From Rubrobacter_A sp965214435 (lineage in GTDB: Bacteria > Actinomycetota > Rubrobacteria > Rubrobacterales > Rubrobacteraceae): DNA of 64,000 nucleotides. The notes beneath the pieces were generated by a model. That model ran no database searches and had not been told where the DNA came from. It worked only from the letters and a program-made list of their open reading frames with translations. The number at the start of each line of letters is the position of its first letter. Within the stretch, counting starts at the first letter, position 1. A program made the position numbers and the translations under genes. The stretch is from assembly GCA_965214435.1 (NCBI GenBank), contig OZ243960.1, forward strand, positions 558,001 to 622,000, given 5' to 3'. This document shows, piece after piece, positions 1-8,456 of the stretch.

Positions 1-1666
1 ACACCACGCCGCAGGCTTTTCCGCTCTTTTTTGCCCGGTACATGGCGAAGTCCGCGGCACGCAGCAGTTCCCGGGCGCTCTGATATGACCTCAGGTTCGG
101 GACGATGCCGACGCTCGCGGTTATGGAGACCTTTCTTCCTGAGACCGAAAAGGGAGCTTTAAACCCGTCCATGACCCGGCCGGCGACTAGTGAAGCCCCC
201 GCCGGGCTCCCGAGGTCTTCCACGAGCACGGTGAACTCGTCGCCGCCGAGCCGAGCAACAGTATCCGCGGGCCGCACAACCGAGGAAAGCCTCTCGCCCA
301 CGGCTACCAGGAGCCGGTCCCCAGCCTCGTGTCCCAGGGAGTCGTTTATATCCTTGAAGTTGTCCAGATCCAGGAAAAGGACCGCCGCCGATTCCCCGGG
401 CCGCTGGTCTCCGCGGCGGGATAGGGCCTGCTCCAGACGGTCTACAAACAGTGCCCGGTTCGCGAGCTCGGTCAGGGCGTCGTGGAACGCCTGGTGGGAA
501 AGCTGCTCCTCAAGCCGCCGGCGTTCGGTGATGTTCGTGGCGTAGATTCTTACGCGCCCGCCGTCCGTCCCGGCTCCGGGAGCGGCGGATAACTCCAGGT
601 GGTAGAAAGAGTCGCCGACTCGGATCTCCCGGTATCCGCCCCGTGTCTCGCGCCCGCCGCCCAGACCGAAGGCTTCCATAATGCAATGGTCCGCTCCCGC
701 GACCCGCAAGTCGGGGAACACCTTCTCCGCCGCCGGGTTGGCGTAGGTCACGTTGCCGTAGAGGTCGGCTTCCAGCGTTGGGCTCGGGTTATTCTCCGGG
801 AAAGAGGCGAGCCACAAAAGCTTACTTTCGGCCAGCCGCTGGTCGGTGACGTCGTGTACAGTCCCGATCTGGCGTAGTGGACAGCCGTCCCCGTCGCGGA
901 TGACCTCGTAGTTACTGTGTACGCAACGGACCTCCCCGCCGGGTCGCACAACCCGGTAATCGACGCTGCACTCCTCCCGGCCGTCGAAAGCCTGGCGGAC
1001 CGAACGCCGGACCGCTCTCTTGTCTTCCGGGTGCACGGCTCTTAGAAAGGTTCTGTACGTCGGTACAAAGCTCCCCGGCTCGTGACCGAAGATGCGGTAC
1101 AACTCTCCGGACCAGTAGGCCTCGTCGCGGTCGTAGTCGTATACCCAGCTCCCGAAGTGGGCTATCCGCTGGGCGGCGGCCAGCCGGGCCTCGCTGTCTT
1201 GCAAAGCTTTGTAAGACTCCCCGCGGAGAGCGGGTTCCCGGACCAGAGTGACGAGGTTCCGGCCGGAGGTTTCGGCCCGCCTCAAACTCACTTCTACCGG
1301 AAAGGTCGTACCGTCTTTTCTCCGGTAGACTTCCTCCCATACCACGGGAGCATCGGCCTCCGGCGCTTCCCTCAAATCCGCGAAGCTTTCGGACGCTTCC
1401 CTGATGTCCCGCGCCGAAAGCCGGAGCAACTCATCCCGACCGTAGCCCAGCATCTCGCAGGCCCGCCGGTTTGTTTCCACGACCCGTCCCTCGGAATCGT
1501 AAACGAGAAGCGCGTCGGACAGGTGATCCAGCAGTCCGCGCACCGGCTCGTCGCCGCTCTCTACCAGGCCCCGCCGCTCCTCGCGCCGGTAGACTACGGA
1601 GTCCAGTAGAAAACCCGCGGCACTTGCGAGTACGCTAAACATGTTCCTATCGCGTTTTACCTCCAT
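1..1666 (-). CDS. PAS-PAS-PAS-GGDEF diguanylate cyclase, 3' end beyond window
   Basis: Membrane-free sensor cyclase predicted to make c-di-GMP from two GTP. Reading back from ATG at 1666, about 555 residues are visible. Three PAS-like segments lie near residues 45-145, 165-280 and 290-385, followed by a GGDEF domain from about 390. The active-site motif RLGGDEF sits at residues 472-478, and RPAD five residues upstream of it is an intact RxxD product-inhibition (I) site, so the cyclase should be active and feedback inhibited. The visible part ends at MYRAKKSGKACG, the usual end of a GGDEF domain; an EAL domain could follow outside the window. The gene is divergent from the hypothetical gene at 1900. 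Ligand and cofactor of the PAS domains cannot be told from sequence. Confidence 0.9.
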   Translation of the reverse strand, partial: MEVKRDRNMFSVLASAAGFLLDSVVYRREERRGLVESGDEPVRGLLDHLSDALLVYDSEGRVVETNRRACEMLGYGRDELLRLSARDIREASESFADLREAPEADAPVVWEEVYRRKDGTTFPVEVSLRRAETSGRNLVTLVREPALRGESYKALQDSEARLAAAQRIAHFGSWVYDYDRDEAYWSGELYRIFGHEPGSFVPTYRTFLRAVHPEDKRAVRRSVRQAFDGREECSVDYRVVRPGGEVRCVHSNYEVIRDGDGCPLRQIGTVHDVTDQRLAESKLLWLASFPENNPSPTLEADLYGNVTYANPAAEKVFPDLRVAGADHCIMEAFGLGGGRETRGGYREIRVGDSFYHLELSAAPGAGTDGGRVRIYATNITERRRLEEQLSHQAFHDALTELANRALFVDRLEQALSRRGDQRPGESAAVLFLDLDNFKDINDSLGHEAGDRLLVAVGERLSSVVRPADTVARLGGDEFTVLVEDLGSPAGASLVAGRVMDGFKAPFSVSGRKVSITASVGIVPNLRSYQSARELLRAADFAMYRAKKSGKACGVV

Positions 1667-1899
1667 CGAACCGCCTTCCGATGTCCAAGTCCCCGGGACC
1701 TGTGGAGCTACCGCTCGCTAACACTGTCGAAATATTGTATGCATAACTTTAGGTCGTGCAACACTTAAATACTGCTTTGCGGATGAATTTTCGACATTGG
1801 GCCATAAGAACGGTCCGGGAACCGGCCCTACCCGGTGGTAGCATAGCTTTATAGCCCTGCTGCTATGGTTTGCGACCGGACGACCGGAGGAAACAGGTT

Positions 1900-2376
1900 T
1901 TGGAAAAAGGCGGTTCCGGGATGGCAGAGCGGGAGGACGCGCTGGCCCGCTTCTACCTAGGAGAGCTTTCGGAGGAGACGATGGTCCGGGCGTGGGGTGA
2001 GCGCATGACCCCCGAGGACCGACGCCGGGTGGTGCTCGCGGCCATTATCTTCGGGCGTCAGTTCGACGAGCGGTTTTCGGAGCAGCCTTCGGTACCCGAC
2101 GAGCGTGAAGCACAGCGTTTGTTGATGGCTCTGATCAACGGCGTCATAAAAGAGTTCGCCGAGCGGGAAGACCTGGACCTCTCGGAAGCAACGGAGTTTC
2201 TCGGCGACGTAGAAACTAGGGACTACGTGCTGGAGTTCAACGAAGTGCTCGACACCTATCACGCCACCGAAACCGACGGCTCGGAGTCCGGGTACTCGTT
2301 AAACGAACTGTTCGAGCGCGCCATCGACGACCGGCGCGAACGGGCGGTTTGGTCCCAGCACTGGAGCTCGGGCTGA
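1900..2376 (+). CDS. Hypothetical acidic protein
   Basis: I do not recognise this 158-residue protein. It is hydrophilic, rich in Glu, Asp and Arg, without membrane segment, signal peptide or cysteine, and looks mostly helical. I choose TTG at 1900 because GGAGG at 1886-1890 lies nine bases before it; a TTG at 1870 has no such site and ATG at 1921 is a third option. It is divergent from the GGDEF cyclase and convergent with the small membrane gene ending at 2384. Codon use is like the neighbours, so it is probably a real gene of lineage-restricted function. Confidence 0.65.
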   Translation: MEKGGSGMAEREDALARFYLGELSEETMVRAWGERMTPEDRRRVVLAAIIFGRQFDERFSEQPSVPDEREAQRLLMALINGVIKEFAEREDLDLSEATEFLGDVETRDYVLEFNEVLDTYHATETDGSESGYSLNELFERAIDDRRERAVWSQHWSSG

Positions 2377-2383
2377 GAGCAGC

Positions 2384-2581
2384 CTATCCGGTCTCCCGGG
2401 CGCTGTCCCCCGAGGTAACTTCCCGGCGGTCGTACCCGTCGGCGGACTGGCGCTCCACCCGCTGGTCTTTCCACCCGTTCTCCAGGGTGCGGCCCGGCAG
2501 GTAGACGATAAACATCCAGAGCACGAACGCCACACCAATAATCAGGAGAAACCCAGCAAACTGCAAAATCTCCGAAACCAC
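2384..2581 (-). CDS. Small single-pass membrane protein
   Basis: 65 residues from a GTG start preceded by AGAGAGGGGA. Residues 4-27 form one hydrophobic helix (FAGFLLIIGVAFVLWMFIVY), followed by a charged 35-residue tail that should lie in the cytoplasm. No family is recognised. It is on the same strand as, and 136 bp downstream of, the MscS-type gene, and a perfect 14-bp palindrome lies between them at 2666-2679. It could be a modulator of the channel or an unrelated micro-protein; the assignment rests on the helix and ribosome site only. Confidence 0.5.
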   Translation of the reverse strand: MVSEILQFAGFLLIIGVAFVLWMFIVYLPGRTLENGWKDQRVERQSADGYDRREVTSGDSARETG

Positions 2582-2665
2582 CGGGTTCCCCTCTCTAAAA
2601 CTACGATCTTAAACGTTTTGGTCCCGACTGCAACCGTATAGTAACAACTCGTTACCGGAGTGGTT

Positions 2666-2679
2666 GTTAACCGGTTAAC
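2666..2679. promoter_or_regulatory. Perfect 14-bp palindrome, candidate operator
   Basis: GTTAACCGGTTAAC reads identically on both strands. It sits between the MscS-type gene (ends 2718, minus) and the small membrane gene (starts 2581, minus), about 85 bp upstream of the latter. A related half site, GTTACCGG, begins at 2651. This fits a dimeric repressor site; no cognate regulator is adjacent. Confidence 0.3.
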
Positions 2680-2717
2680 CGGCGGCCGGCATCACGGGGT
2701 GGGTGTATTCAGGAGGT

Positions 2718-3518
2718 TCAGGCTTTCTTGCGGACGATACCTTCCATCAGGGTCCGGTTCGGTACACGGTAGAGGTAACCGTCCTCCGAGCGGAGGATCA
2801 CGGAGGCGTAGCCCAGTTCCTCGACCGTACCTTCCGCGCCGTCCAGGGAGATCTCATCCCCGACGGAGAGGTCTTCCCGGACGTAGCGTCCGGCGGCGAC
2901 ATTCGCGGAGAGCGGGACGAGCCCCGGACCGAGCGCCAGTGCCACGGTAAGCCCGGCGGCGGCGAGCACGACCGCCATCAGCAGGACGAGGACCGAGGTC
3001 TCGATGCCGAGTTGGGAGGCGGCCAGCAGGGCGGCCAGGGCGAAGACGGCGCCGAACGTCACCCGGCGGAATATGTTTACGCCCCGGAGCCCCGCACGCT
3101 CGGACTCCCGGCCGACGAGTTCGGAGAGCCATCCGGCGCTCATTATCCCGGCCAACAGGATAGAGAGCGAGACGAGCGCCTGGCGGGAGAGGTTGACGAT
3201 CTCGTTCGTCGTCTGCTCCAAGGAAGCGATGCCGAGGGCACTCAACGAGCCCGCTATCCCGGTGATTATTACTATTATGAAGAGCATCAGGCTCAAAAGT
3301 CGCGAAGGACCGCCGCTGTAACCCAGCCGCCAGATCCAGTAGGAAGCCCCGGTACGCTCCGAGAGGTCGTCCAGACCGGCCTGGCTTAGCAGCCTCTCCA
3401 GAAACCGCTGCAGCACCACGGCACCAATAAACGCTGCCAGCAGGATCGCCACCGCCCCGATCAACCTCGGGATAAACTCGCCCGCAACCTGCAAAAAGTA
3501 GTCAACGCTATCCGTCAC
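2718..3518 (-). CDS. MscS-family mechanosensitive channel-like protein
   Basis: 266 residues, GTG start with GGAGGG seven bases upstream. There are about five hydrophobic segments (residues roughly 15-38, 75-100, 110-132, 150-170 and 172-200), the last being the Ala/Gly-rich pore-lining type helix (AAAGLTVALALG). It is followed by a short beta domain with VGDEISLDGAEGTVEELG and ending in YRVPN, the usual MscS signature. The large C-terminal alpha/beta cage of E. coli MscS is missing; the protein stops shortly after the beta domain. Predicted to gate ions or osmolytes during hypo-osmotic shock. Transcribed away from the sigma/anti-sigma pair's promoter but on the same strand as it. Confidence 0.8.
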   Translation of the reverse strand: MTDSVDYFLQVAGEFIPRLIGAVAILLAAFIGAVVLQRFLERLLSQAGLDDLSERTGASYWIWRLGYSGGPSRLLSLMLFIIVIITGIAGSLSALGIASLEQTTNEIVNLSRQALVSLSILLAGIMSAGWLSELVGRESERAGLRGVNIFRRVTFGAVFALAALLAASQLGIETSVLVLLMAVVLAAAGLTVALALGPGLVPLSANVAAGRYVREDLSVGDEISLDGAEGTVEELGYASVILRSEDGYLYRVPNRTLMEGIVRKKA

Positions 3519-3545
3519 CCGTAACCCTCCTCCATAGTACCGCCG

Positions 3546-3878
3546 TTAAATGCTGCGTGTCCGCAAACCGAGATAGTAGGCGAGCGCATCGAGGTACGAC
3601 CGTCCGAGACCACCCAGGGTGTACTCCGCCTGGCGGAAAAAGGCCGAGATAAAGGCCCGGCGGACAGCGTCGTTAACGATGGCCTCCGGGGCCGCGGGTG
3701 TCTCCTCACCCATAACCGACAGCAGCACGATCATCCTGCTGTAGAACTGGACCAGTTGCTGGTGGTCTTCGCTCTCGATTATGAGCCGCTCTACCTCGCG
3801 AGCCTCCTCGCCTTCGAGCTCTCCGGCGGCGTAGGCCCCGATGCGCTCCAAAAGCTCCCACCGCTGTTCCGGGCTCAT
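3546..3878 (-). CDS. Putative soluble anti-sigma factor partner
   Basis: 110 residues. The gene overlaps the end of the ECF sigma gene by four bases, so the two are translationally coupled. The N-terminus (AYAAGELEGEEAREVERLI) resembles the helix pair that opens zinc-finger anti-sigma domains, but there is no His-Cys-Cys zinc motif and no membrane helix. The C-terminal part is hydrophobic-aromatic (YTLGGLGRSYLDALAYYLGL) and could be a second binding helix. By position it most likely binds and restrains the upstream sigma factor from the cytoplasm; the family itself is not recognised. Confidence 0.55.
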   Translation of the reverse strand: MSPEQRWELLERIGAYAAGELEGEEAREVERLIIESEDHQQLVQFYSRMIVLLSVMGEETPAAPEAIVNDAVRRAFISAFFRQAEYTLGGLGRSYLDALAYYLGLRTRSI

Positions 3879-4543
3879 ACGCTACCACCATCCGGGCTGA
3901 AAGGCTCCGCGCCGGAGACGCCGTTGCCCGGAGCGCCGTTGCCGCGGGAGAGCACGGCCAGGAGTGCCGCCCGGCCCCGCGAGACCCAACCCTTGGCCGT
4001 GCCCTCCGGGACCTCCAGGATTTCGGCTATCTCCGCGTAGCTCAAGCCCTCGACGTGCCGCAGCACGAGCGCCGCCCGGTGATCCAGCCGAACCTCCCGC
4101 AACCCCCGGACCGCCTCGTCCATCCTCTCGCGGCCCAGCGTGGCGGCTTCCGGGTCGCCGTCGCCGCCGGGAGGTTCCTCAAGGTACGGGATGGGGTCGC
4201 CCCGGCCGCCAAAGCCCCGCCGCTCCCGGCTAGCCTCCCGCCGCTGCTCCGAAAGGCAGGTGTTAACCGTAATCTTGTATATCCAGGTGCTAAACGCGCT
4301 CTCCGACCTGAAGTTACCTACGCTCCGCCACACCTTCATCCAGACTTCCTGGCTCGCGTCCTGAGCCTCCTCCGTACCCAAAATACGCAAAGCTACACGA
4401 TATACAAGGTTAGAGTGCTTGAGGACGAGCCGGCGGAAAGCGTCCAGATCCCCGCGCGAAGCCCGCTCAACGAGGGCCTGATCCTCGAACGTCGTCACCC
4501 GGTAACCTTCGACGGTAGATAGATCAACGTCCCAAGCCCCCAC
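3875..4543 (-). CDS. ECF RNA polymerase sigma factor
   Basis: 222 residues from GTG 4543, or about 207 from GTG 4498. Sigma region 2 (residues about 25-95) carries DAFRRLVLKHSNLVYRVAL and DASQEVWMKVWRSV; region 4 (about 150-205) carries the helix-turn-helix LSYAEIAEILEVPEGTAKGW. The linker is rich in Arg, Gly and Glu. No sigma region 1 or 3, as expected of extracytoplasmic-function sigma factors. It directs RNA polymerase to a small regulon and is probably held by the product of the overlapping downstream gene. It is divergent from a STAS protein gene 213 bp away, which may share its control. Confidence 0.9.
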   Translation of the reverse strand: MGAWDVDLSTVEGYRVTTFEDQALVERASRGDLDAFRRLVLKHSNLVYRVALRILGTEEAQDASQEVWMKVWRSVGNFRSESAFSTWIYKITVNTCLSEQRREASRERRGFGGRGDPIPYLEEPPGGDGDPEAATLGRERMDEAVRGLREVRLDHRAALVLRHVEGLSYAEIAEILEVPEGTAKGWVSRGRAALLAVLSRGNGAPGNGVSGAEPFSPDGGSV

Positions 4544-4756
4544 ACATTTAGCGCCCCCGTCATTGCTACGTACAATATCAGACCCTTGCTTCTATTAAAC
4601 AGTTGCTGCATTATATGCTTGAAAGACCTTTGTTAGACGGATCTGACGGAATAACGGCTTCTACCGTAACTAAAGGTGGGCGCACCGCGTCTTACAGAGT
4701 AAGAAGGTTGGTAAAACAGTACGGGTGGTAGACCACCGATCGGGGGCGATGAGGGT

Positions 4757-5107
4757 TTGATCTTATACGACATTCACACGAAAGAGCTTGAGAACGGGGA
4801 TCTACTCGTCCGGTTGCGCGGGGAGTTCGACTTGTACAACCTCGGCGAACTGCGCCGGACCCTGGACCGGGTGCTCAGCTTCCGGGTACGGATTTTCGTA
4901 GACCTTTCGGGCATAACCTTCGCGGATATCCAGACGTTAAGAGAGCTTGCGGTCTACTCCTGGCTGTACGCACATCACCTGGACCTGTGCGCCCCCTCCC
5001 GGCAGTTCATGCTCGGCGTAAAAGCCTGCGATCTACAGGAGCGGGTTCAGTTCTCGCCGAGCCCGGAAGCCGCCTCCGTCCTCCTCGTCGGCGATCCGGC
5101 AGCTTGA
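4757..5107 (+). CDS. STAS-domain protein, anti-anti-sigma-like, lacking phospho-Ser
   Basis: 116 residues from TTG 4757. A single STAS domain: beta strand LVRLRGEFDLYN near residues 17-28 and DLSGITFADIQTLREL at about 49-64. In SpoIIAA/RsbV-type antagonists the segment after that Asp is normally D-S-S-G, the first or second Ser being phosphorylated by the anti-sigma kinase; here it reads D-I-Q-T. Regulation by serine phosphorylation therefore seems lost. It could still bind a partner constitutively. Its divergent position next to an ECF sigma gene is suggestive, but ECF factors are not the classic STAS targets. Confidence 0.75.
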   Translation: MILYDIHTKELENGDLLVRLRGEFDLYNLGELRRTLDRVLSFRVRIFVDLSGITFADIQTLRELAVYSWLYAHHLDLCAPSRQFMLGVKACDLQERVQFSPSPEAASVLLVGDPAA

Positions 5108-5315
5108 GAACGAGCCTGTGAAAGACCGGGAGAGTAGAGAAAAGAACCCCGCCGGAAAAGCATCTTCCAACGGACCGGCTCCGACCAGCGCCGACCGGGA
5201 GAATTACCCAACAGGTATCCGGATCTTCTCTCCCTCCACCGGGAGCAGGAGCCGCCGCCACCGTCTCTCGGAAGCCTGGAAGATAACCGTCTTTCTCTAA
5301 GCTGCCTCAAGGTAG

Positions 5316-6905
5316 TTACCGGATTCCTGGCAACCGCCGCGCCAGTTTCAGGGCACCGGCCATCAGCCGGGCGTAACGTTCATCGCCGAGGCGTGGGGGA
5401 GCACCGATGGGCAAGAGCCGCTGTAAAGCTACGGTCTGCGGCTCGGTGTACTTCTGGATACCGGTCGCACCGTGACGCCGCCCGACGCCGGAGTCTTTAA
5501 AGCCGCCCATCGGGGCGTCGACGGAAGCCCAGGCCGCGGCGTAGGCCTCGTTTACGTTTACCGTGCCGGCCTCTAGCCGGGTTGCGAGCCTGCGGCCTTC
5601 TGCGGTGTTCCGGGTCCAGAGGCTGAAGTTCAGGCCGTAACGGCTATCGTTCGCCTTCTCGACGGCTTCTTCCGGCGAGGTGACGCGGTACAGGGCTACC
5701 ACCGGTCCAAAGGTCTCTTTGGCGTGGAGGTCCATGTCCGGGGTTACGCCTCCCAAGACCGTTGGCTCGTAGAAGTACGGACCGAGGTCCGGGCGGGTCC
5801 GGCCGCCGGTCAGGACCCTGGCGCCCTTCGCTACGGCGTCTTCGACCACGGCCTTGACTGAGGCGAGTTGGGAAGCGGAGACGAGGGACCCCATATCCGG
5901 GCCGTAGTCGAGGCCGCTTCCTAATTTTAGGTTCCAGGTACGTTCTACAAAGCGGCGGACGAAGTCGTCGTAGATACCGGTGTGGATGTAGAAACGCTCG
6001 GAGGAGATGCAGAGTTGTCCGGCGTTCGCGAAGGCGGCGCGTTCGGCCCCGGCGACCGCTTTTTCGAGGTCGGCGTCGGAGAGAACCACAAGGGCGTTTT
6101 TGCCGCCAAGCTCCACCGAGTAGTCTACGAGACGCTCCGCGGCCTGGGCGGCGACCCGGCGACCGGTCTCCGTGCTGCCGGTGAACATCACGAAGTCCGC
6201 GTTGTCTACGACGGCGGCGCCGACCTCCGGCCCGTAGCCGGTCACGACCTGGGCGAGGTCTGGCGGCAACCCGGCTTCGTAGAGCAGGTCGATAGCCCAC
6301 AGGGCGGTAAACGGTGTTTTTTCGTCGGGTTTTATAACAGCGCCGTTTCCGGCCAGGAGGGCCGGCAGCGCGTCGGTGATTCCGATGGAGAGCGGGTAGT
6401 TCCAGGGTGTAATAAATCCGGCCACGCCCTTTGGGTGCCGGTACTCGCGGGCTGCGGTAAAGCCGGGGAACGCGCCCTGCCGGCGGCGGGGTTTCAGGTG
6501 CTCTCTCGCGGTATTCGCGTAGTACCGGGCGACTATCGCGGCGTCGAGCACCTCCTCAAAAGCGTTGCGGCGGGCTTTGCCGCTTTCCAGTTGGATCAGG
6601 TCCAAAACCACTTCCCGCCGCTCCAGCACCAGGTCGTGGAATCGGAAGAAGACCTTTGTTCGCTCTTTCAGCGGCCGCCGGAGCCACGCTTTTTGCGCCT
6701 CCCGCGCCCGCCAGATGGCTTCTACTACATCCTCTTCCGTACCGCGCGGCACACGCCCGATGGTTTCTCCCGTAAACGGGACCTCGACCTCTATCATCTC
6801 GCGTTCCCCGGACACTACGGAGACTCGGCGCAGGAGCTTATCCAGGAGCGCCGGACCGGCTCTACCTTCCGGCCCGTGTTTATCTGGAGGTAGATCTACC
6901 CGCAT
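5316..6905 (-). CDS. gabD2: NAD(P)-dependent succinate-semialdehyde-type aldehyde dehydrogenase
   Basis: 529 residues, ATG 6905 with AAAGGAAG upstream. Full-length ALDH fold: WNYPLSIGI (about 170) and the Rossmann FTGSTETGR (about 242-250), catalytic base Glu in VELGGKN (about 265-272), nucleophile Cys in NAGQLCISSE (about 297-306) and the ETFGPVVALY motif near 400. Overall it resembles actinobacterial GabD2, which oxidises succinate semialdehyde to succinate. Substrate choice between semialdehydes cannot be settled from sequence. The N-terminus is about 40 residues longer than many homologues. Downstream of it lies a 208-bp gap without a convincing gene; upstream on the same strand is DUF924. 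Confidence 0.8.
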   Translation of the reverse strand: MRVDLPPDKHGPEGRAGPALLDKLLRRVSVVSGEREMIEVEVPFTGETIGRVPRGTEEDVVEAIWRAREAQKAWLRRPLKERTKVFFRFHDLVLERREVVLDLIQLESGKARRNAFEEVLDAAIVARYYANTAREHLKPRRRQGAFPGFTAAREYRHPKGVAGFITPWNYPLSIGITDALPALLAGNGAVIKPDEKTPFTALWAIDLLYEAGLPPDLAQVVTGYGPEVGAAVVDNADFVMFTGSTETGRRVAAQAAERLVDYSVELGGKNALVVLSDADLEKAVAGAERAAFANAGQLCISSERFYIHTGIYDDFVRRFVERTWNLKLGSGLDYGPDMGSLVSASQLASVKAVVEDAVAKGARVLTGGRTRPDLGPYFYEPTVLGGVTPDMDLHAKETFGPVVALYRVTSPEEAVEKANDSRYGLNFSLWTRNTAEGRRLATRLEAGTVNVNEAYAAAWASVDAPMGGFKDSGVGRRHGATGIQKYTEPQTVALQRLLPIGAPPRLGDERYARLMAGALKLARRLPGIR

Positions 6906-6950
6906 ATACGCGCTTCCTTTCGCAGCCGCCCGAACCTTTCCGTTACCAGT

Positions 6951-7520
6951 TTAGAACGAGGAACCGGGCTCTTCGAGGAACTCGGCTTCCTCCGGGGTCG
7001 TGTCGCGGCCGAGGGCGGCGTTGCGGTGCGGGAAGCGCCCGAAGCGCGAGATGATCTCCGCGTGGCTCCGGGCGTACGATAGTAGCTCCGGCCCGTCGAG
7101 CTCTTCGTCGAGGGCGAGGAACAACTCGACCGAGCGTTGCTGGTCTTCGGCATCCTCGCTGTGCTCAAAGGGCAGGTAGACGAACATTCGCTGGATCGGC
7201 GGTAGCGCCAGGTCCATACCTTCGGAGACGGCGTGATCCGCCACGGCGCGCGCCCGGTGGTCGGTCGCAAAGGCGCGGGCCTCGCCGCGGAACATGTTGC
7301 GCGGGAACTGGTCGAGAAGCAGTACCAGGGCCAAGCAACCCCGCTCCGAGCCGCGCCAGTCTCCGAGCCCGCCGCTAACGGCCGTCTCGTAGTCTCCCCG
7401 GAACCGGGTCGAGACCTCCCGGTCGAAGTCCTCGTCCTTCTCGAACCAGACCTCGCGGAACTGTCCGCGCTCCGCCTCCCCGCCAAACCAGAAGTCCAGT
7501 ATCTCGTCCACCCGTGACAC
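6951..7520 (-). CDS. DUF924 family protein
   Basis: 189 residues from GTG 7520, which starts just after the stop of the upstream alpha/beta hydrolase (two bases apart), so they form an operon. A longer reading frame upstream only overlaps that hydrolase and is not credible. Typical DUF924 (PF06041) features are the N-terminal ILDFWFGG, LLLDQFPRNMFRG near residue 60, FVYLPFEHSED near 105 and the C-terminal FGRFPHRNAALGR. The family is all-helical, TPR-like, and of unknown biochemical function. GTG at 7511 is an alternative start. Confidence 0.85.
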   Translation of the reverse strand: MSRVDEILDFWFGGEAERGQFREVWFEKDEDFDREVSTRFRGDYETAVSGGLGDWRGSERGCLALVLLLDQFPRNMFRGEARAFATDHRARAVADHAVSEGMDLALPPIQRMFVYLPFEHSEDAEDQQRSVELFLALDEELDGPELLSYARSHAEIISRFGRFPHRNAALGRDTTPEEAEFLEEPGSSF

Positions 7521-7522
7521 GT

Positions 7523-8425
7523 CTATAGAATACCCTCCCCGCGCAGGTACTCTACCCACTGCCGGGCGAACGGGTCGAACATCATGGAGTAGTGGTTCGC
7601 ACCTTGAAGCAGCGTCTGGGCCCGGAGGTCGAGGACTTCCGCCATCACGTCCCGGGTGTCGTTCGGGACCAGGGGCTCGGTCCCAGGGAAGAATCCCTCC
7701 GTCGCCCGCACGAGGGCTATCGGACACCCGACGCCACGAAGCTCATCGGCGGTCGGGGCCTTACCGGAGACGGCCTCGGAGTCTTGCAGCGCCGCCGCGT
7801 ACAAAGCTTTTGGCTGGTAGCCGCCCTCGACGGTCCCGAGGTCGTAGCGGTAGTAGTCGGCGAGGTCCAGCGGGAGGTCGTCGTAGGTGAGGTCCTGGTC
7901 CGGGAACCAGAAGTTCAGGTAGTCCTCCGGAGTCTCGAAGACCATGTCCAGGCGGCTGTAGGCCCGCTGCAACCCGGCTTGAAAGGCCGCGGCTTCCTGC
8001 TCTTGCTCCTCGGTGAGTTCTTCCTGGGAAATTTCTATTCGGGGCCAGCCGCCGTCTAGCAGGACGAGCGACCGTATGCGGTCCGGGTAGTCGAGGGCTG
8101 CTTTCATGCCGACGAAAGCGCCCATCGAGTGCCCGAGGATGGTGGTTTGCTCGATACCGAGGTGGTCGAGGGCGCGGATCAAGTCTCCCGCGTGGGCTTC
8201 GAGCCCGTACCCTTCATCCGGCTTGCCCGACTCTCCCCGGCCCCGCAGGTCCACGCCGTAGAGCGTGTAAGCATCACCGAGATGACGCGCGGCGGCGTTG
8301 AACGCCCGGTGCTGGGCGGTAATGCCGTGGACGGCGAGCAGCGGTTCCTCTCCGGTCCCGGCCTTCCACACCGCAAGCTCCACCTCACCGGGTATGGTCT
8401 CTTTACTCCAGGTCGTTTGCTCCAA
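7523..8425 (-). CDS. Alpha/beta hydrolase
   Basis: 300 residues. Alpha/beta-hydrolase core: oxyanion region LAVHGITAQHRAF (about 32-44), DLRGRGESGKP (about 58-68), nucleophile elbow LGHSMGAFVG (about 97-106), the acid in the strand before EPLVPND and the catalytic His in GANHYSMM near the C-terminus (about 275). The cap region (about 130-220) is acidic and large, with DLPLDLADYYRYD. Probably a soluble esterase or C-C hydrolase; the substrate is unknown. First gene of a short operon with DUF924. Confidence 0.85.
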   Translation of the reverse strand: MEQTTWSKETIPGEVELAVWKAGTGEEPLLAVHGITAQHRAFNAAARHLGDAYTLYGVDLRGRGESGKPDEGYGLEAHAGDLIRALDHLGIEQTTILGHSMGAFVGMKAALDYPDRIRSLVLLDGGWPRIEISQEELTEEQEQEAAAFQAGLQRAYSRLDMVFETPEDYLNFWFPDQDLTYDDLPLDLADYYRYDLGTVEGGYQPKALYAAALQDSEAVSGKAPTADELRGVGCPIALVRATEGFFPGTEPLVPNDTRDVMAEVLDLRAQTLLQGANHYSMMFDPFARQWVEYLRGEGIL

Positions 8426-8456
8426 AAAGCTATACCTCCAGGGTCTTATCGAGTTT

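Noticed and set aside
1842..1867. CATAGC...GCTATG inverted repeat upstream of the gene at 1900
   Set aside because: Six-base arms with a 14-base loop are likely by chance.
2660..3132. Overlapping open frames on both strands over the MscS-type gene
   Set aside because: They are shadow frames of the channel gene, with Arg/Gly-rich translations.
5118..5300. A 60-codon open frame (GTG 5118) in the gap before the ALDH gene
   Set aside because: No ribosome site of quality, low-complexity Ser/Arg/Pro composition, and both strands stay open here, as expected of high-GC sequence. I see nothing else in this gap.
6951..7727. Longer DUF924 protein starting at 7727
   Set aside because: The extra 69 residues overlap the end of the alpha/beta hydrolase; the family start matches GTG 7520.
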